NCBI RefSeq assembly: GCF_000424625.1
Contig: NZ_AUKG01000001.1
Span: forward strand, 62,001-126,000
Length of the DNA: 64,000 nucleotides
DNA from: Conexibacter woesei Iso977N
Lineage (GTDB): Bacteria > Actinomycetota > Thermoleophilia > Solirubrobacterales > Solirubrobacteraceae
Direction of reading: 5' to 3'
The translations under genes and the position numbers were made by a program. Under the pieces are notes generated by a model. That model made no database searches. It was not told where the DNA came from and worked only from the letters and a program-made list of their open reading frames with translations. Of the stretch, positions 10,909 through 18,025 are shown piece after piece; positions within the stretch are counted from its first letter, which is position 1; every line of letters begins with the position of its first letter.

Positions 10909-11135
10909 CTCTCGCCCATGCCGTCCAGGTACTTCTCCGCGTTCTCGGCGAGATCGACGGGCACCGGACCCTTGATCATCCCGATGCCCTTCGCCTTCGG
11001 TCGCCTGGGCTTGTCGAGCGACGCGTCGAGCGTCTGGCGGATCAGCTCCGCCTTCGTGACGCCCTCTGCCGCGGCCTTGCGGGCGAGGCCCTGGTCGAGG
11101 CGCTCGTCGAGGTAGATGCTGGTCTTCTTCAGCAT
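10905..11135 (-). CDS. vapB: Ribbon-helix-helix antitoxin (VapB-like)
   Basis: A 76-residue protein. The N-terminus KKTSIYLDERLDQGLARKAA followed by GVTKAELIRQTLD is a ribbon-helix-helix (CopG-type) DNA-binding module. The C-terminal 30 residues (KGIGMIKGPVPVDLAENAEKYL) are the probable toxin-binding tail. It should neutralise VapC and repress its own promoter. A strong inverted repeat sits 7 bp upstream of the start. Confidence 0.85.
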   Translation of the reverse strand: MLKKTSIYLDERLDQGLARKAAAEGVTKAELIRQTLDASLDKPRRPKAKGIGMIKGPVPVDLAENAEKYLDGMGES

Positions 11136-11141
11136 GACAGC

Positions 11142-11178
11142 GCGTAGGGTACCACCCTACGCACCACCCGTACCACCC
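11142..11178 (-). promoter_or_regulatory. Candidate VapB operator: inverted repeat plus direct repeat
   Basis: GCGTAGGGT (11142-11150) and ACCCTACGC (11154-11162) are perfect 9-bp arms around ACC, immediately upstream of vapB. GTACCACCC occurs at 11149-11157 and again at 11170-11178, 21 bp apart, which is two helical turns. This spacing suits cooperative ribbon-helix-helix dimers. Autoregulation by VapB or VapBC is inferred. Confidence 0.6.
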
Positions 11179-11184
11179 CTGATG

Positions 11185-11886
11185 TCAGATGGTCTTCAGC
11201 AGCTGCTCGTTGATCGCCTGGGCCAGCTTGTCGGCCGACGGGACGCCGGCGGAGAGCAGGGAGAGGTCGTTGGTGTCGGTGCCGATCAGGATCGTCGGCG
11301 TCGAGGTCACGGCGTAGCGGGACATCAGCGAGTGGACCGCGGCGAGGTCGTCGCGGATGGTCGGCGAGCGCTCGTCCTTCAGCGCCTGCGCGAGGTCGAT
11401 GCCGTGGATGCCGCTGAGCACGCCGCGCAGGAACGGCTGCGTCACGTAGCCGGAGTTCTCCTGGCCCTGGACGTCGTAGAAGCGCATCGAGGCGTCCCAC
11501 ATCCTGTCCTGGCGCTCGGCCGCCATCACCGCGGTGTTGGCCTTGGCGGAGTCCCTGCCGAGGACGTCGGTCAGGCGCAACTCCATCCGGACCTTCCCGG
11601 TCCGGACGTACCTCTGGACGATGTCCGGCCACGACGTCGCCGCGAACTCGCGGCAGTACGGGCACTGCAGGTCGGCGAACTCGACCAGCAGGACCGGCGC
11701 GTCCGCCCTGCCGAGCACCAGCCCGTTCTGCGGGATCCCGCGCAGGATCCGCGTCACGTCGCGCGTCGCCGGCCTGCGCGGCCTCGCGGCGTCGTTGCCG
11801 CTCTTGGTGCTGATGGCGACGGCGATCACCAGGATCGCCAGGGCGGCGCCGAGGACACCGGAGAAGATCGACAGGCGGCGGGTCAC
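11185..11886 (-). CDS. Membrane-anchored DsbA-like thiol-disulfide oxidoreductase
   Basis: A 233-residue protein. An N-terminal hydrophobic anchor (about 7-26) is followed by a DsbA/thioredoxin-fold domain facing outside. The redox motif C75-P-Y-C78 sits in FADLQCPYCREF and the cis-proline loop is STPTILIG. It probably oxidises or carries cysteines of exported proteins. The GTG start overlaps the VKOR stop by 4 bp. It is one of two related DsbA-like proteins flanking VKOR. Confidence 0.9.
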   Translation of the reverse strand: MTRRLSIFSGVLGAALAILVIAVAISTKSGNDAARPRRPATRDVTRILRGIPQNGLVLGRADAPVLLVEFADLQCPYCREFAATSWPDIVQRYVRTGKVRMELRLTDVLGRDSAKANTAVMAAERQDRMWDASMRFYDVQGQENSGYVTQPFLRGVLSGIHGIDLAQALKDERSPTIRDDLAAVHSLMSRYAVTSTPTILIGTDTNDLSLLSAGVPSADKLAQAINEQLLKTI

Positions 11887-12305
11887 GCCACCATGGTGTC
11901 GGGTTCACGCAGGAGGCGCCACGTGCACACCACTGCCAATCCGGTCATCAGGATCGCCGACCCGACGCACCACTGGCAGATCGCGTCGATCGTGAACAGC
12001 TCGCGGTAGGTCAGGTACATCGAGAACCCGAAGCCGACCAGCGCGGTCAGGGCCGCGATCATCCGGCCGATCTCGCCGTCGAAGATCAACGCCCCCAAGA
12101 TCACCACGTAGCCGATCAGCCCCAACAACGCGACCGGGATCCCCGCGAGCTTCGCGTACGCAGAGGTCTGTACCTTGTGGCACCCGTGCGCGATGTTGCA
12201 GATCGGGTTGATGTCCGCGTAGTGCACGTACACCAGGTAGCCGGCGATGCCGAGGCCGAGCACCACCAGGACGAACCCGGTGGTGCGCAGCGCGCGGTCG
12301 CTCAC
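11883..12305 (-). CDS. Vitamin K epoxide reductase (VKOR) family protein
   Basis: A 140-residue protein with four predicted membrane helices. The loop cysteines C36 and C42 (in NPICNIAHGCHKV) and the active-site pair C110-Q-W-C113 match bacterial VKOR homologues. These pass electrons from DsbA-type proteins to quinone, doing the job of DsbB. Residues DINPICN and IPVALLG are family hallmarks. The GTG start overlaps the upstream dsbA-like stop by 4 bp and its own stop overlaps the next gene by 4 bp, so the three are made as a unit. Confidence 0.92.
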   Translation of the reverse strand: MSDRALRTTGFVLVVLGLGIAGYLVYVHYADINPICNIAHGCHKVQTSAYAKLAGIPVALLGLIGYVVILGALIFDGEIGRMIAALTALVGFGFSMYLTYRELFTIDAICQWCVGSAILMTGLAVVCTWRLLREPDTMVA

Positions 12306-13114
12306 GTCCCGCTCTTGGCGGCCGCGGCGTCGACCAGCCTCGCGATGCCGGCGGCGGTCGGCGCCGACTCCCTGTCGATCTTGAGGTCGCCGCCGGTCGG
12401 GCCGACGAGGATCGTCGGCGTGCCGGTCACGCCGTAGCGGCTGGCCGCCGTCCTGGCGTCGCCGATCATCTGCTGGACGGCCGGGGTCGTCGCGTCCCTC
12501 TGGGCCTTGGCGGCGTCGCCGCCCGCGCCCTTGACGATCCCGTTGAGGAAGTCATCGGTCACGTAGCCCGAGTTCTCCTCACCCTGGTTGCGGTACATCA
12601 GGTCCGCGGTGTTCCAGAGCAGGTTCTGGTTGCCGGTCGCGTTGATCACCTGCGCCGCCGTGACCGAGTCCGGGCCGATGAACGTCAGCAGCCGCAGCTC
12701 CATCTTCGCCTTGCCGGTCCGCACCTGGTCCTGGACGACCTTCGGCATCTCGTTCAAGGTGTACTCCTTGCAGTACGGGCACTGCGGGTCGGCGAACTCG
12801 ACGATCGTGACCGGCGCGTCGGCCCTGCCGAGCGTGATCCCCTTCTGCGGGATCCCGTTCAACATCGCCTTGGTGTCGGACACGCCCGCGACGTCGCCGC
12901 CGCTGGACGCCGTCGGCGTCTTCCTCCTGCCGCCGCTGCTGCTGACGACGATCGCGACGATCACGACGACGACGGCCGCGCCGAGCAGGCCGCCGAGGGT
13001 CAGCAGCCGCTTCCTGCGGGTCGCCGCGGCGGCGGCCGCCTGCTCCTTGGCCTGACGGTCGGCCCTGGCCGCTTCGCGGCGTTCGCGCTTGTTGGGTGTG
13101 GTGGGTTCGGACAT
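12302..13114 (-). CDS. Membrane-anchored DsbA-like thiol-disulfide oxidoreductase
   Basis: A 270-residue protein. A basic N-terminus (KRERREAARADRQAKEQ) is followed by one hydrophobic helix (about 37-57) and an exported DsbA-fold domain. The redox motif is C112-P-Y-C115 in FADPQCPYCKEY, and the cis-Pro loop is GTPTILVG. ATG 13114 is chosen because AGGAAG lies at the right distance upstream; the open frame extends further without a ribosome site. It is the first gene of the DsbA-VKOR-DsbA set. Confidence 0.9.
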   Translation of the reverse strand: MSEPTTPNKRERREAARADRQAKEQAAAAAATRRKRLLTLGGLLGAAVVVVIVAIVVSSSGGRRKTPTASSGGDVAGVSDTKAMLNGIPQKGITLGRADAPVTIVEFADPQCPYCKEYTLNEMPKVVQDQVRTGKAKMELRLLTFIGPDSVTAAQVINATGNQNLLWNTADLMYRNQGEENSGYVTDDFLNGIVKGAGGDAAKAQRDATTPAVQQMIGDARTAASRYGVTGTPTILVGPTGGDLKIDRESAPTAAGIARLVDAAAAKSGT

Positions 13115-13148
13115 GGCGATCTTCCTGAAGGGTACGGAGGGAGGACCT

Positions 13149-13178
13149 CGTGCCGCGACGGTGGTCCGCCGCGGCACG
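13149..13178 (-). terminator. 9-bp hairpin between ycnI and the dsbA-like operon
   Basis: CGTGCCGCG (13149-13157) and CGCGGCACG (13170-13178) are perfect arms with a 12-nt loop. They lie after the ycnI stop (13202) and before the dsbA-like start (13114). The hairpin probably separates the copper locus from the disulfide operon. Confidence 0.55.
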
Positions 13179-13201
13179 TGCTGGTGAGAACTACGTGCGG
13201 A

Positions 13202-13909
13202 CTACGCGCTTCGTCGTGACGCGGCGAGGCCCGCCCCACCGGCCGCCAGGCCCAGCACGCCGACGATCAGAGCGATGATCGCCAGCGTCTTGGAGGAGTC
13301 CGAGGAGTCGTCGGAGGAGGACGACGCGCCGCCCGGGGCCGACGTGTTCTCGGTCGTCGCGGTGCCGCCGGTGGCCGAGGTGCCGCTCGTCGCGGGCGTG
13401 GCCGCCGCGGCGGTCACCTGCACCTGCGGCGCCGGCTTGTCGGCGTCCGGCGCGCCGATCCAGCGCGCGACCGAGCCGTCGCTGTAGTACTGCAGCGCCT
13501 TGAAGGTCAGCGTGTCGCCCGCCTTGCCCGGGATCTGGACGCTCAGCGGGAAGTCCTGGAACTGCCCGGGCTTGATGCCGGACGTCTTGCCGCCCGAGGT
13601 CCACGTGATCGTCTTGACGCCCTCGGTGACCTCGCCGTCGTCGGTCCTGACCGGCGTCGCGAGCTTCTCCTTGGTGACCTTGGCGGTCCAACCCGGGATC
13701 GACTGGTAGCTGACTTCGGCGAAGCCCTCCGGGAACTGGACGGTGATCTTGTTGGTGACCGCGTTGTCGGTCTCGTTCGGGACCCGGACGGACTCCACGG
13801 TGTAGGACCCCGCGGCGGCGGTCTTCGGCTGGACGGTGACGTGCGCGGCTGCGGTGGCCGGGATCGCCAGGACGCCGGCAGCGGCGGTGGCGAGGACGAT
13901 GCGCTTCAT
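13202..13909 (-). CDS. ycnI: YcnI-like copper-associated membrane protein (DUF1775)
   Basis: A 235-residue protein. A signal peptide ends at ATAAAHVTV, leaving a histidine (H23) at the mature N-terminus, as in YcnI proteins where it binds copper. The DUF1775 domain (to about 160) includes RVPNETDNAVTNKI and IPGWTAKV. A Ser/Thr/Asp linker and a C-terminal membrane helix (about 210-228) anchor it outside. The neighbouring CopC-CopD fusion supports a role in copper uptake or handling. RBS-like AGAAGGAAA lies upstream. Confidence 0.88.
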   Translation of the reverse strand: MKRIVLATAAAGVLAIPATAAAHVTVQPKTAAAGSYTVESVRVPNETDNAVTNKITVQFPEGFAEVSYQSIPGWTAKVTKEKLATPVRTDDGEVTEGVKTITWTSGGKTSGIKPGQFQDFPLSVQIPGKAGDTLTFKALQYYSDGSVARWIGAPDADKPAPQVQVTAAAATPATSGTSATGGTATTENTSAPGGASSSSDDSSDSSKTLAIIALIVGVLGLAAGGAGLAASRRSA

Positions 13910-13932
13910 GATGATCTTGGTTTCCTTCTCGT

Positions 13933-13973
13933 GAGTTGATGGTGGTGTCGCTTCCGTTGTTGTCCATCAACTC
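13933..13973 (-). promoter_or_regulatory. 10-bp inverted repeat upstream of ycnI
   Basis: GAGTTGATGG (13933-13942) and CCATCAACTC (13964-13973) are perfect arms, extendable by three bases with one mismatch, around a 21-nt spacer. The element is 24-64 bp before the ycnI start. It could be an operator (arm centres about three helical turns apart) or an mRNA hairpin between the upstream copper genes and ycnI. Copper control is only a guess. Confidence 0.45.
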
Positions 13974-13974
13974 G

Positions 13975-14201
13975 CGCGGCGGCGGCCGCGACGCGATCGC
14001 CGACCCCACCAGCCGCCCGCCCCGCGGCCCGGCCGCGAACGGCCTGCGCGCGATCCGTGCCACGGCTCGCCCGGAACGGCGGCGCGGCCGCGCGCGGTGC
14101 CGCGGCAGCCGCCGGGCGAGCGTGCGCTCGCCCGGGTAGAAGCCCGCCGCGAGCGCGGCGAGCAGCAGCAGGAACGGCAGGCAGTCGAGCAGGAAGCCCA
14201 C
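13975..14201 (-). CDS. Small membrane protein, GExTLxR family (3' end uncertain)
   Basis: A GTG at 14201 shares one base with the copCD stop (TAGTG). It opens a frame starting GFLLDCLPFLLLL, one membrane helix, then GFYPGERTLARRL and an Arg-rich tail to about residue 75. This aligns well with the 110-residue protein at 16759-17091 (YLGEDTLERL, RRR, RGG.L, PP near the end). After the homologous part the frame has no stop until 13191, reading through the ycnI gene in another frame. A TGA lies one base out of frame just after the similarity ends. This suggests a small indel or an extended C-terminus. Function unknown. Confidence 0.5.
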
Positions 14202-15916
14202 TACGACACGGGCACCCTGAACGTCGTGGTGTACTCGTCGAAGTCGGAGACGCGGTCGGTCACCGTGACCGTCCACTTCCCGCCCGGCGCCAACGACATG
14301 GCGTTGGCCACGTAGTGCCCGGGACCGGCCCTGTTGAGCGTCGCGGGCAGCGGGCCGATGCCCTTGCTCGGCAGTTGCGCGCTGACGTCGAGCTCCTTCG
14401 TGCCGTCGAACGGTGAGCCGTCCCTGGCGTTGAAGATGTAGAGGTGGACCGCGTTCTCGCCCGCGCGCGCGGGGTCGACGGTCAGCTCGATCTGCAGCGG
14501 GCCGGTCGTCGCGCTGTGCGAGTACGGCCCGGCGGACAGCGCGGTCGGCGGCGCGTAGGACACCAGCGCGCTCGTCACGGCCAGGACCACGACGACGAGC
14601 CCGACCTCGACCCGCAGCGTGTTGCGCAGGATCCGGCCGGTCGCGCCCGGCGAGCTGCCGTCGCGCGCCGCGGCGCGCAGGCGCGGGACCGACCGCTGCC
14701 GGTTCAGCGCGCCGAGCCCGATCAACGCCACCAACAAGATGATCTTGATCAGCACCGCGCGCCCGAAGGCCGTGTGCAGGAAGTCGCCGAACGACCGCAG
14801 GTGCACGATCGACTGCGCGGTGCCGGTCGCGATCAGCAGCGCCACGCACGTCAGCGCGACCACCGAGAAGCGCGACAGCGCCGTGCTGAGCAGCGGCGTG
14901 CGCGCGGTCGCGTCCGGGATCGCGCGCGTCGCGGCCGGGACCGCGGTCAGCAGCACGACCAGGCCGCCGACCCACGCGCTCATCGCCAGCACGTGGATCA
15001 CGTCCAGCGGCGCGAGCAGCGCGACCGGGTGCTGCGTGGTCGCGTGGCCGCCGAGCGCGGGTGCGACCGCGAGGTACGCCGCGGGGATCGCGTAGGGCAG
15101 GACGCTGCGGCGCAGCGGCGCGCCCCACGTCAGGGCGAGGCCGCCGACGATCGCGAAGTCCAGGATCCGCAGGCCCCAGACGGTCCCGAAGCGCGTGCCC
15201 AGGACCTCCCTGACCGTGCTCGGGTCCAGCGACGACCAGAACGTCGTGCCGCTCGCGGTCGCACCCTGCAGGACCAGGCCCGCCAGGCCCGCCAGCACAC
15301 CGATCAGCGCGCCGGACCAGAGCAGGACGGTGGCGCGGCGCGCGAACGCGTCCTGGGCCTCGAGCGGCGGCCCGGGCGCGCCGTTGGCGCGCGGCCACGC
15401 GAGCAGGATGAACAACAACGTCCCGATGACCAGCGCGATCGCCAGGTAGTCGGCGCCGCGCGCGATCCCGAACGCGGTCTCGGTGACCTTGCCCACCTGC
15501 GCGCCCTTGAGCAGGTCGGAGACGGTCTCGGACGGCGCGACGCCCGCCTTCCCGATCGAGAAGACGAAGCCGCCGCTGACCGGGTGCGAGTCCGCCGAGA
15601 TCACGCGGTAGGTCGCGGTGTAGGTCCCGTCCCTGAGCCCGGACCTGAGCCCGACCGCCAGCTGCGCGCCGGTCCCGTTGGGGTGGATCGTGTGGCCGTC
15701 GTCGACGCGGTCGCCCCTGCCGTCGAAGACGCGGACCGCGCCGAAGTTGCCCTCCACCGACTCGTCGAAGCGCAGGACGACCTGGCGCGGCGCGGTCTTG
15801 GCGACCGCCCCGCGCTCGGGGCTCGTCTGCTCCAGCGTCGCGTGCGCGAACGCCGCCGCGGGCAGCAGCGCCAGCAGCGCGGCGACCGCGCCGATCAGGA
15901 GGGCGAGGCGCTTCAC
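14201..15916 (-). CDS. CopC-CopD fusion copper transport protein (YcnJ-like)
   Basis: A 571-residue protein. A signal peptide (1-24) leaves H25 at the start of a CopC domain (HATLEQTSP, to about 120), with another His in ISADSHPVSGGF. About eight membrane helices of a CopD domain follow (about 150-455). The C-terminal 110 residues form an exported beta domain resembling YtkA/FixH modules (PLQIELTVDPARAGEN). Such fusions import or transfer copper across the membrane. The GTG start overlaps the preceding gene by 4 bp. Confidence 0.9.
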   Translation of the reverse strand: MKRLALLIGAVAALLALLPAAAFAHATLEQTSPERGAVAKTAPRQVVLRFDESVEGNFGAVRVFDGRGDRVDDGHTIHPNGTGAQLAVGLRSGLRDGTYTATYRVISADSHPVSGGFVFSIGKAGVAPSETVSDLLKGAQVGKVTETAFGIARGADYLAIALVIGTLLFILLAWPRANGAPGPPLEAQDAFARRATVLLWSGALIGVLAGLAGLVLQGATASGTTFWSSLDPSTVREVLGTRFGTVWGLRILDFAIVGGLALTWGAPLRRSVLPYAIPAAYLAVAPALGGHATTQHPVALLAPLDVIHVLAMSAWVGGLVVLLTAVPAATRAIPDATARTPLLSTALSRFSVVALTCVALLIATGTAQSIVHLRSFGDFLHTAFGRAVLIKIILLVALIGLGALNRQRSVPRLRAAARDGSSPGATGRILRNTLRVEVGLVVVVLAVTSALVSYAPPTALSAGPYSHSATTGPLQIELTVDPARAGENAVHLYIFNARDGSPFDGTKELDVSAQLPSKGIGPLPATLNRAGPGHYVANAMSLAPGGKWTVTVTDRVSDFDEYTTTFRVPVS

Positions 15917-16659
15917 CAGGCCTCGCCGCCGGTCGCGGCGGGCGCCGCCGGCCGGGCCGTGGGCGCGTCGTCACGCGGCGCGCCGCCGCCGTCCGGATCG
16001 TCGTCGCCGCCACCACCCGCGGCCCGCCTGCGCCGCGTCAGCACGACCGCGCCCACGCTCAGCACCAGCAGGACCACGAACGCCACGATCGCGCCGATCG
16101 GCGCGCCGCCGTCCTTGGGCGGATCCCAGTACAGCGTCCCGAGGATCTTGCCCTGCTGGCTGCCGATCTTGATCGGGATCCTGTAGTCGAAGATCTTGGT
16201 CTTCGCCTTCTTGTCCCTGACCACCGTCGGGACGCCGGTCGACATGTAGTGCATGCGGTGGTCGTGCCACTGGAACACGCCGGTCTTGTCCAGCAGCTGC
16301 CAGTCCGGCGTCGCCTTCGCGTTCGCCGTCTTGGGCACGGTCACCGCGCCGTAGCGGTCCGTGTTGAGGTAGAACGCCGGCGAGTTGTGGTTGACGAGGA
16401 CCGTGCCGTCGGGGGAGATCCTCGCGTAGGGCTCGCTCTCGTAGCCCTGCACCAGGATCGTGTCCCTGCTGCGGTTGGTGATCTGGAAGCGGTCGTCGTT
16501 GTTGAGCACCTGCAGCGTCACGCCAGGCACGCGCGGCGTCAGCTGGTTGACGACCGACTTCATGTTCGGGTTGCCCTGGTGGGCCAGGGCGGCGGCCGGG
16601 ACGAGCGCTGCGGCGACGAGCGACGCGACGGTCAGGGCGAAAGCCAGGGAGCGGCGCAT
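15913..16659 (-). CDS. Exported membrane-anchored protein with WHDHRMHYM motif
   Basis: A 248-residue protein with no function I can name. A signal peptide (1-26) is followed by an exported beta-rich domain and a C-terminal helix (about 188-211) with a charged Gly/Asp/Pro-rich tail. W131-H-D-H-R-M-H-Y-M139 packs three His and two Met into nine residues, and NHNSPAFYLN adds another His. These are plausible copper ligands. Its stop overlaps the copCD start by 4 bp, so the two are coupled. I infer a copper-binding partner of CopC-CopD. Confidence 0.8.
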   Translation of the reverse strand: MRRSLAFALTVASLVAAALVPAAALAHQGNPNMKSVVNQLTPRVPGVTLQVLNNDDRFQITNRSRDTILVQGYESEPYARISPDGTVLVNHNSPAFYLNTDRYGAVTVPKTANAKATPDWQLLDKTGVFQWHDHRMHYMSTGVPTVVRDKKAKTKIFDYRIPIKIGSQQGKILGTLYWDPPKDGGAPIGAIVAFVVLLVLSVGAVVLTRRRRAAGGGGDDDPDGGGAPRDDAPTARPAAPAATGGEAW

Positions 16660-16758
16660 GGGGCGCGTTCCTCCGAGTTATGGATGATGATCTTGCCGGG
16701 CGTGCCGTCTCACGCGCGGGCGCGCGAGCGAGGACACGGGCGATGTGCCGGGACTGCG

Positions 16759-17091
16759 TCAGCGCGCGAGCGCGGGCGGCCCGCGCTCGGCGAGCGCGTC
16801 CGCGAGCAGCAGGCCGCCGCGGGCGACGAGCGCGCGGGGCCGCCGGGGTGCCACGAAGGCGACGACGGTGCCGGCGAAGCGGCGGCGGCGCGGGACGGCG
16901 CGGCGCGCCGCGAGGCGCTCCAGCGTGTCCTCGCCGAGGTAGCGGCCGGCGACCAGCGGCAGTGCGAGCACGAGCGCCGGAGACAGCAGCAGCAGGCCCG
17001 TGTGCAGTCCGGTGACGGACTCGGCCAGCGCGACGATCACGCCGAGGACGGCGATCGCGAGCAGCGGGCGGAGGTCCCGGCGGACGGTCAT
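16759..17091 (-). CDS. Small membrane protein, GExTLxR family
   Basis: A 110-residue protein with two hydrophobic segments (about 8-24 and 30-48), then RYLGEDTLERLAARR and a basic tail rich in Arg and Ala. It is similar to the small ORF after copCD, so the locus seems to hold two copies of this family. No enzyme motif is seen. It is probably the first gene of the copper operon, separated from the WHDH protein by 99 bp with no clear terminator. Function unknown. Confidence 0.7.
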   Translation of the reverse strand: MTVRRDLRPLLAIAVLGVIVALAESVTGLHTGLLLLSPALVLALPLVAGRYLGEDTLERLAARRAVPRRRRFAGTVVAFVAPRRPRALVARGGLLLADALAERGPPALAR

Positions 17092-17176
17092 GCGAACGCA
17101 GACTGTACGCGGTTTCGGTGCGCTGGACCCCCGTTCGCACCTGCCAAGACGTCCAGTCGGACGTCGCGCGGGTGGG

Positions 17177-17587
17177 TCAGGCGGTGCGGTCGAAGCGCCC
17201 GCTGCTGCGGTCGACCTCGAACCACACGCGGCAGCCGCGCGCGGTGCGCTCGACGCCCCAGCGGGTCGCGAGCTTGTCGACCAGGCGCAGGCCGAAGCCC
17301 GCGGTGTCGTGCCGGACGTCCGGGTCGAAGCCCGGGCCGTGGTCGGCGACCTCCACGCGGACGTGGTCGTCGGAGAGCCTGGCGTGGAAGACGATCCGCT
17401 CGTTCGGGTTCAGCGGCCCGGCGTGCCGGACGGCGTTCCCGACCAGCTCGGAGGTGAGCAGCGAGACGGTGTGGTCGAGGTCCGGGTTGAGGCCGCGCTC
17501 ACGCAGGGCGTGGCGCGCGGCGCGGACCGCGTCGGGGATCGGCGCGAAGGCCAGGAGGATGTCGGTACTGGAGCGGGTGAGGGCCAT
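17177..17587 (-). CDS. RsbW-type ATP-binding protein (HATPase, serine kinase-like)
   Basis: A compact HATPase_c domain of about 136 residues. The N box is ELVGNAVRHAG, the G1 box DHGPGFD and the G2 box GFGLRLVD. Stand-alone forms of this kind act as anti-sigma or anti-anti-sigma kinases in partner-switch systems, common in actinobacteria. ATG 17587 or 17593 is the most likely start although no Shine-Dalgarno is visible; a TTG at 17671 would add 28 residues. No sigma or anti-sigma-antagonist gene is adjacent. Confidence 0.8.
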   Translation of the reverse strand: MALTRSSTDILLAFAPIPDAVRAARHALRERGLNPDLDHTVSLLTSELVGNAVRHAGPLNPNERIVFHARLSDDHVRVEVADHGPGFDPDVRHDTAGFGLRLVDKLATRWGVERTARGCRVWFEVDRSSGRFDRTA

Positions 17588-17625
17588 GGGCATGGGGGTG
17601 AGGGGGGACAGCTTGCGGACCGTTC

Positions 17626-17643
17626 CGAGGCCTCGTATGTCAA
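17626..17643 (-). promoter_or_regulatory. TTGACA hexamer and CGAGGCCTCG palindrome
   Basis: On the minus strand a consensus TTGACA (17638-17643) is followed by a perfect 10-bp palindrome (17626-17635), upstream of the HATPase gene. No good -10 is seen at standard spacing, so the promoter call is weak. Confidence 0.3.
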
Positions 17644-17683
17644 GAGGGTCACCGGTCGCGGCGCGCCTCAATCACACGATCGT

Positions 17684-18025
17684 TCAGTTGCCGTTCGAAG
17701 GCGTACGCCGGTCGGAGACGATCAGCGTCGCCCTCATGCCCAGGCGCTCGTGGTCGGCGACCGTGCAGACGAGCAGGTAGCGCCCCGGCGTGCGCAGGTT
17801 CAGGCGCAGCGTGGCGGTGCTCCCGGGCTTGACGATCGTGGCCAGCCCGCCGACCCGCTTCCCGGCGCGCTTGACCACGAGGTCGTGCACGTCCTCGCCC
17901 AGGTTGCGGACGTTGAGCTTGAGACGGCCGGGCCTGACGCGCGGGCGGTAGATGGCGATCGCGTACTCGCGCTCGCCGACGCCGACCGGCGTGGCGGCCG
18001 GGACCGCTGCGGCCTCGGCGAACAT
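17684..18025 (-). CDS. Cupredoxin-like protein with type 1 copper ligands
   Basis: A 113-residue beta-sandwich protein. H47 (GEDVHDLVV), C87, H92 and M97 (CTVADHERLGM) fit the plastocyanin layout Cys-x4-His-x4-Met with an upstream His, a type 1 copper site for electron transfer. The ATG at 18025 directly follows the DUF1501 stop. The N-terminus MFAEAAAVPAATP looks like the end of a signal peptide, but no hydrophobic core precedes it. Export is therefore unclear, and an upstream start is blocked by the neighbouring gene. Confidence 0.8.
   Translation of the reverse strand: MFAEAAAVPAATPVGVGEREYAIAIYRPRVRPGRLKLNVRNLGEDVHDLVVKRAGKRVGGLATIVKPGSTATLRLNLRTPGRYLLVCTVADHERLGMRATLIVSDRRTPSNGN

Noticed and set aside
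10498-11135. vapBC as part of a mobile element or defence island
   Set aside because: No integrase, transposase, tRNA or direct-repeat ends nearby. The flanks are housekeeping genes.
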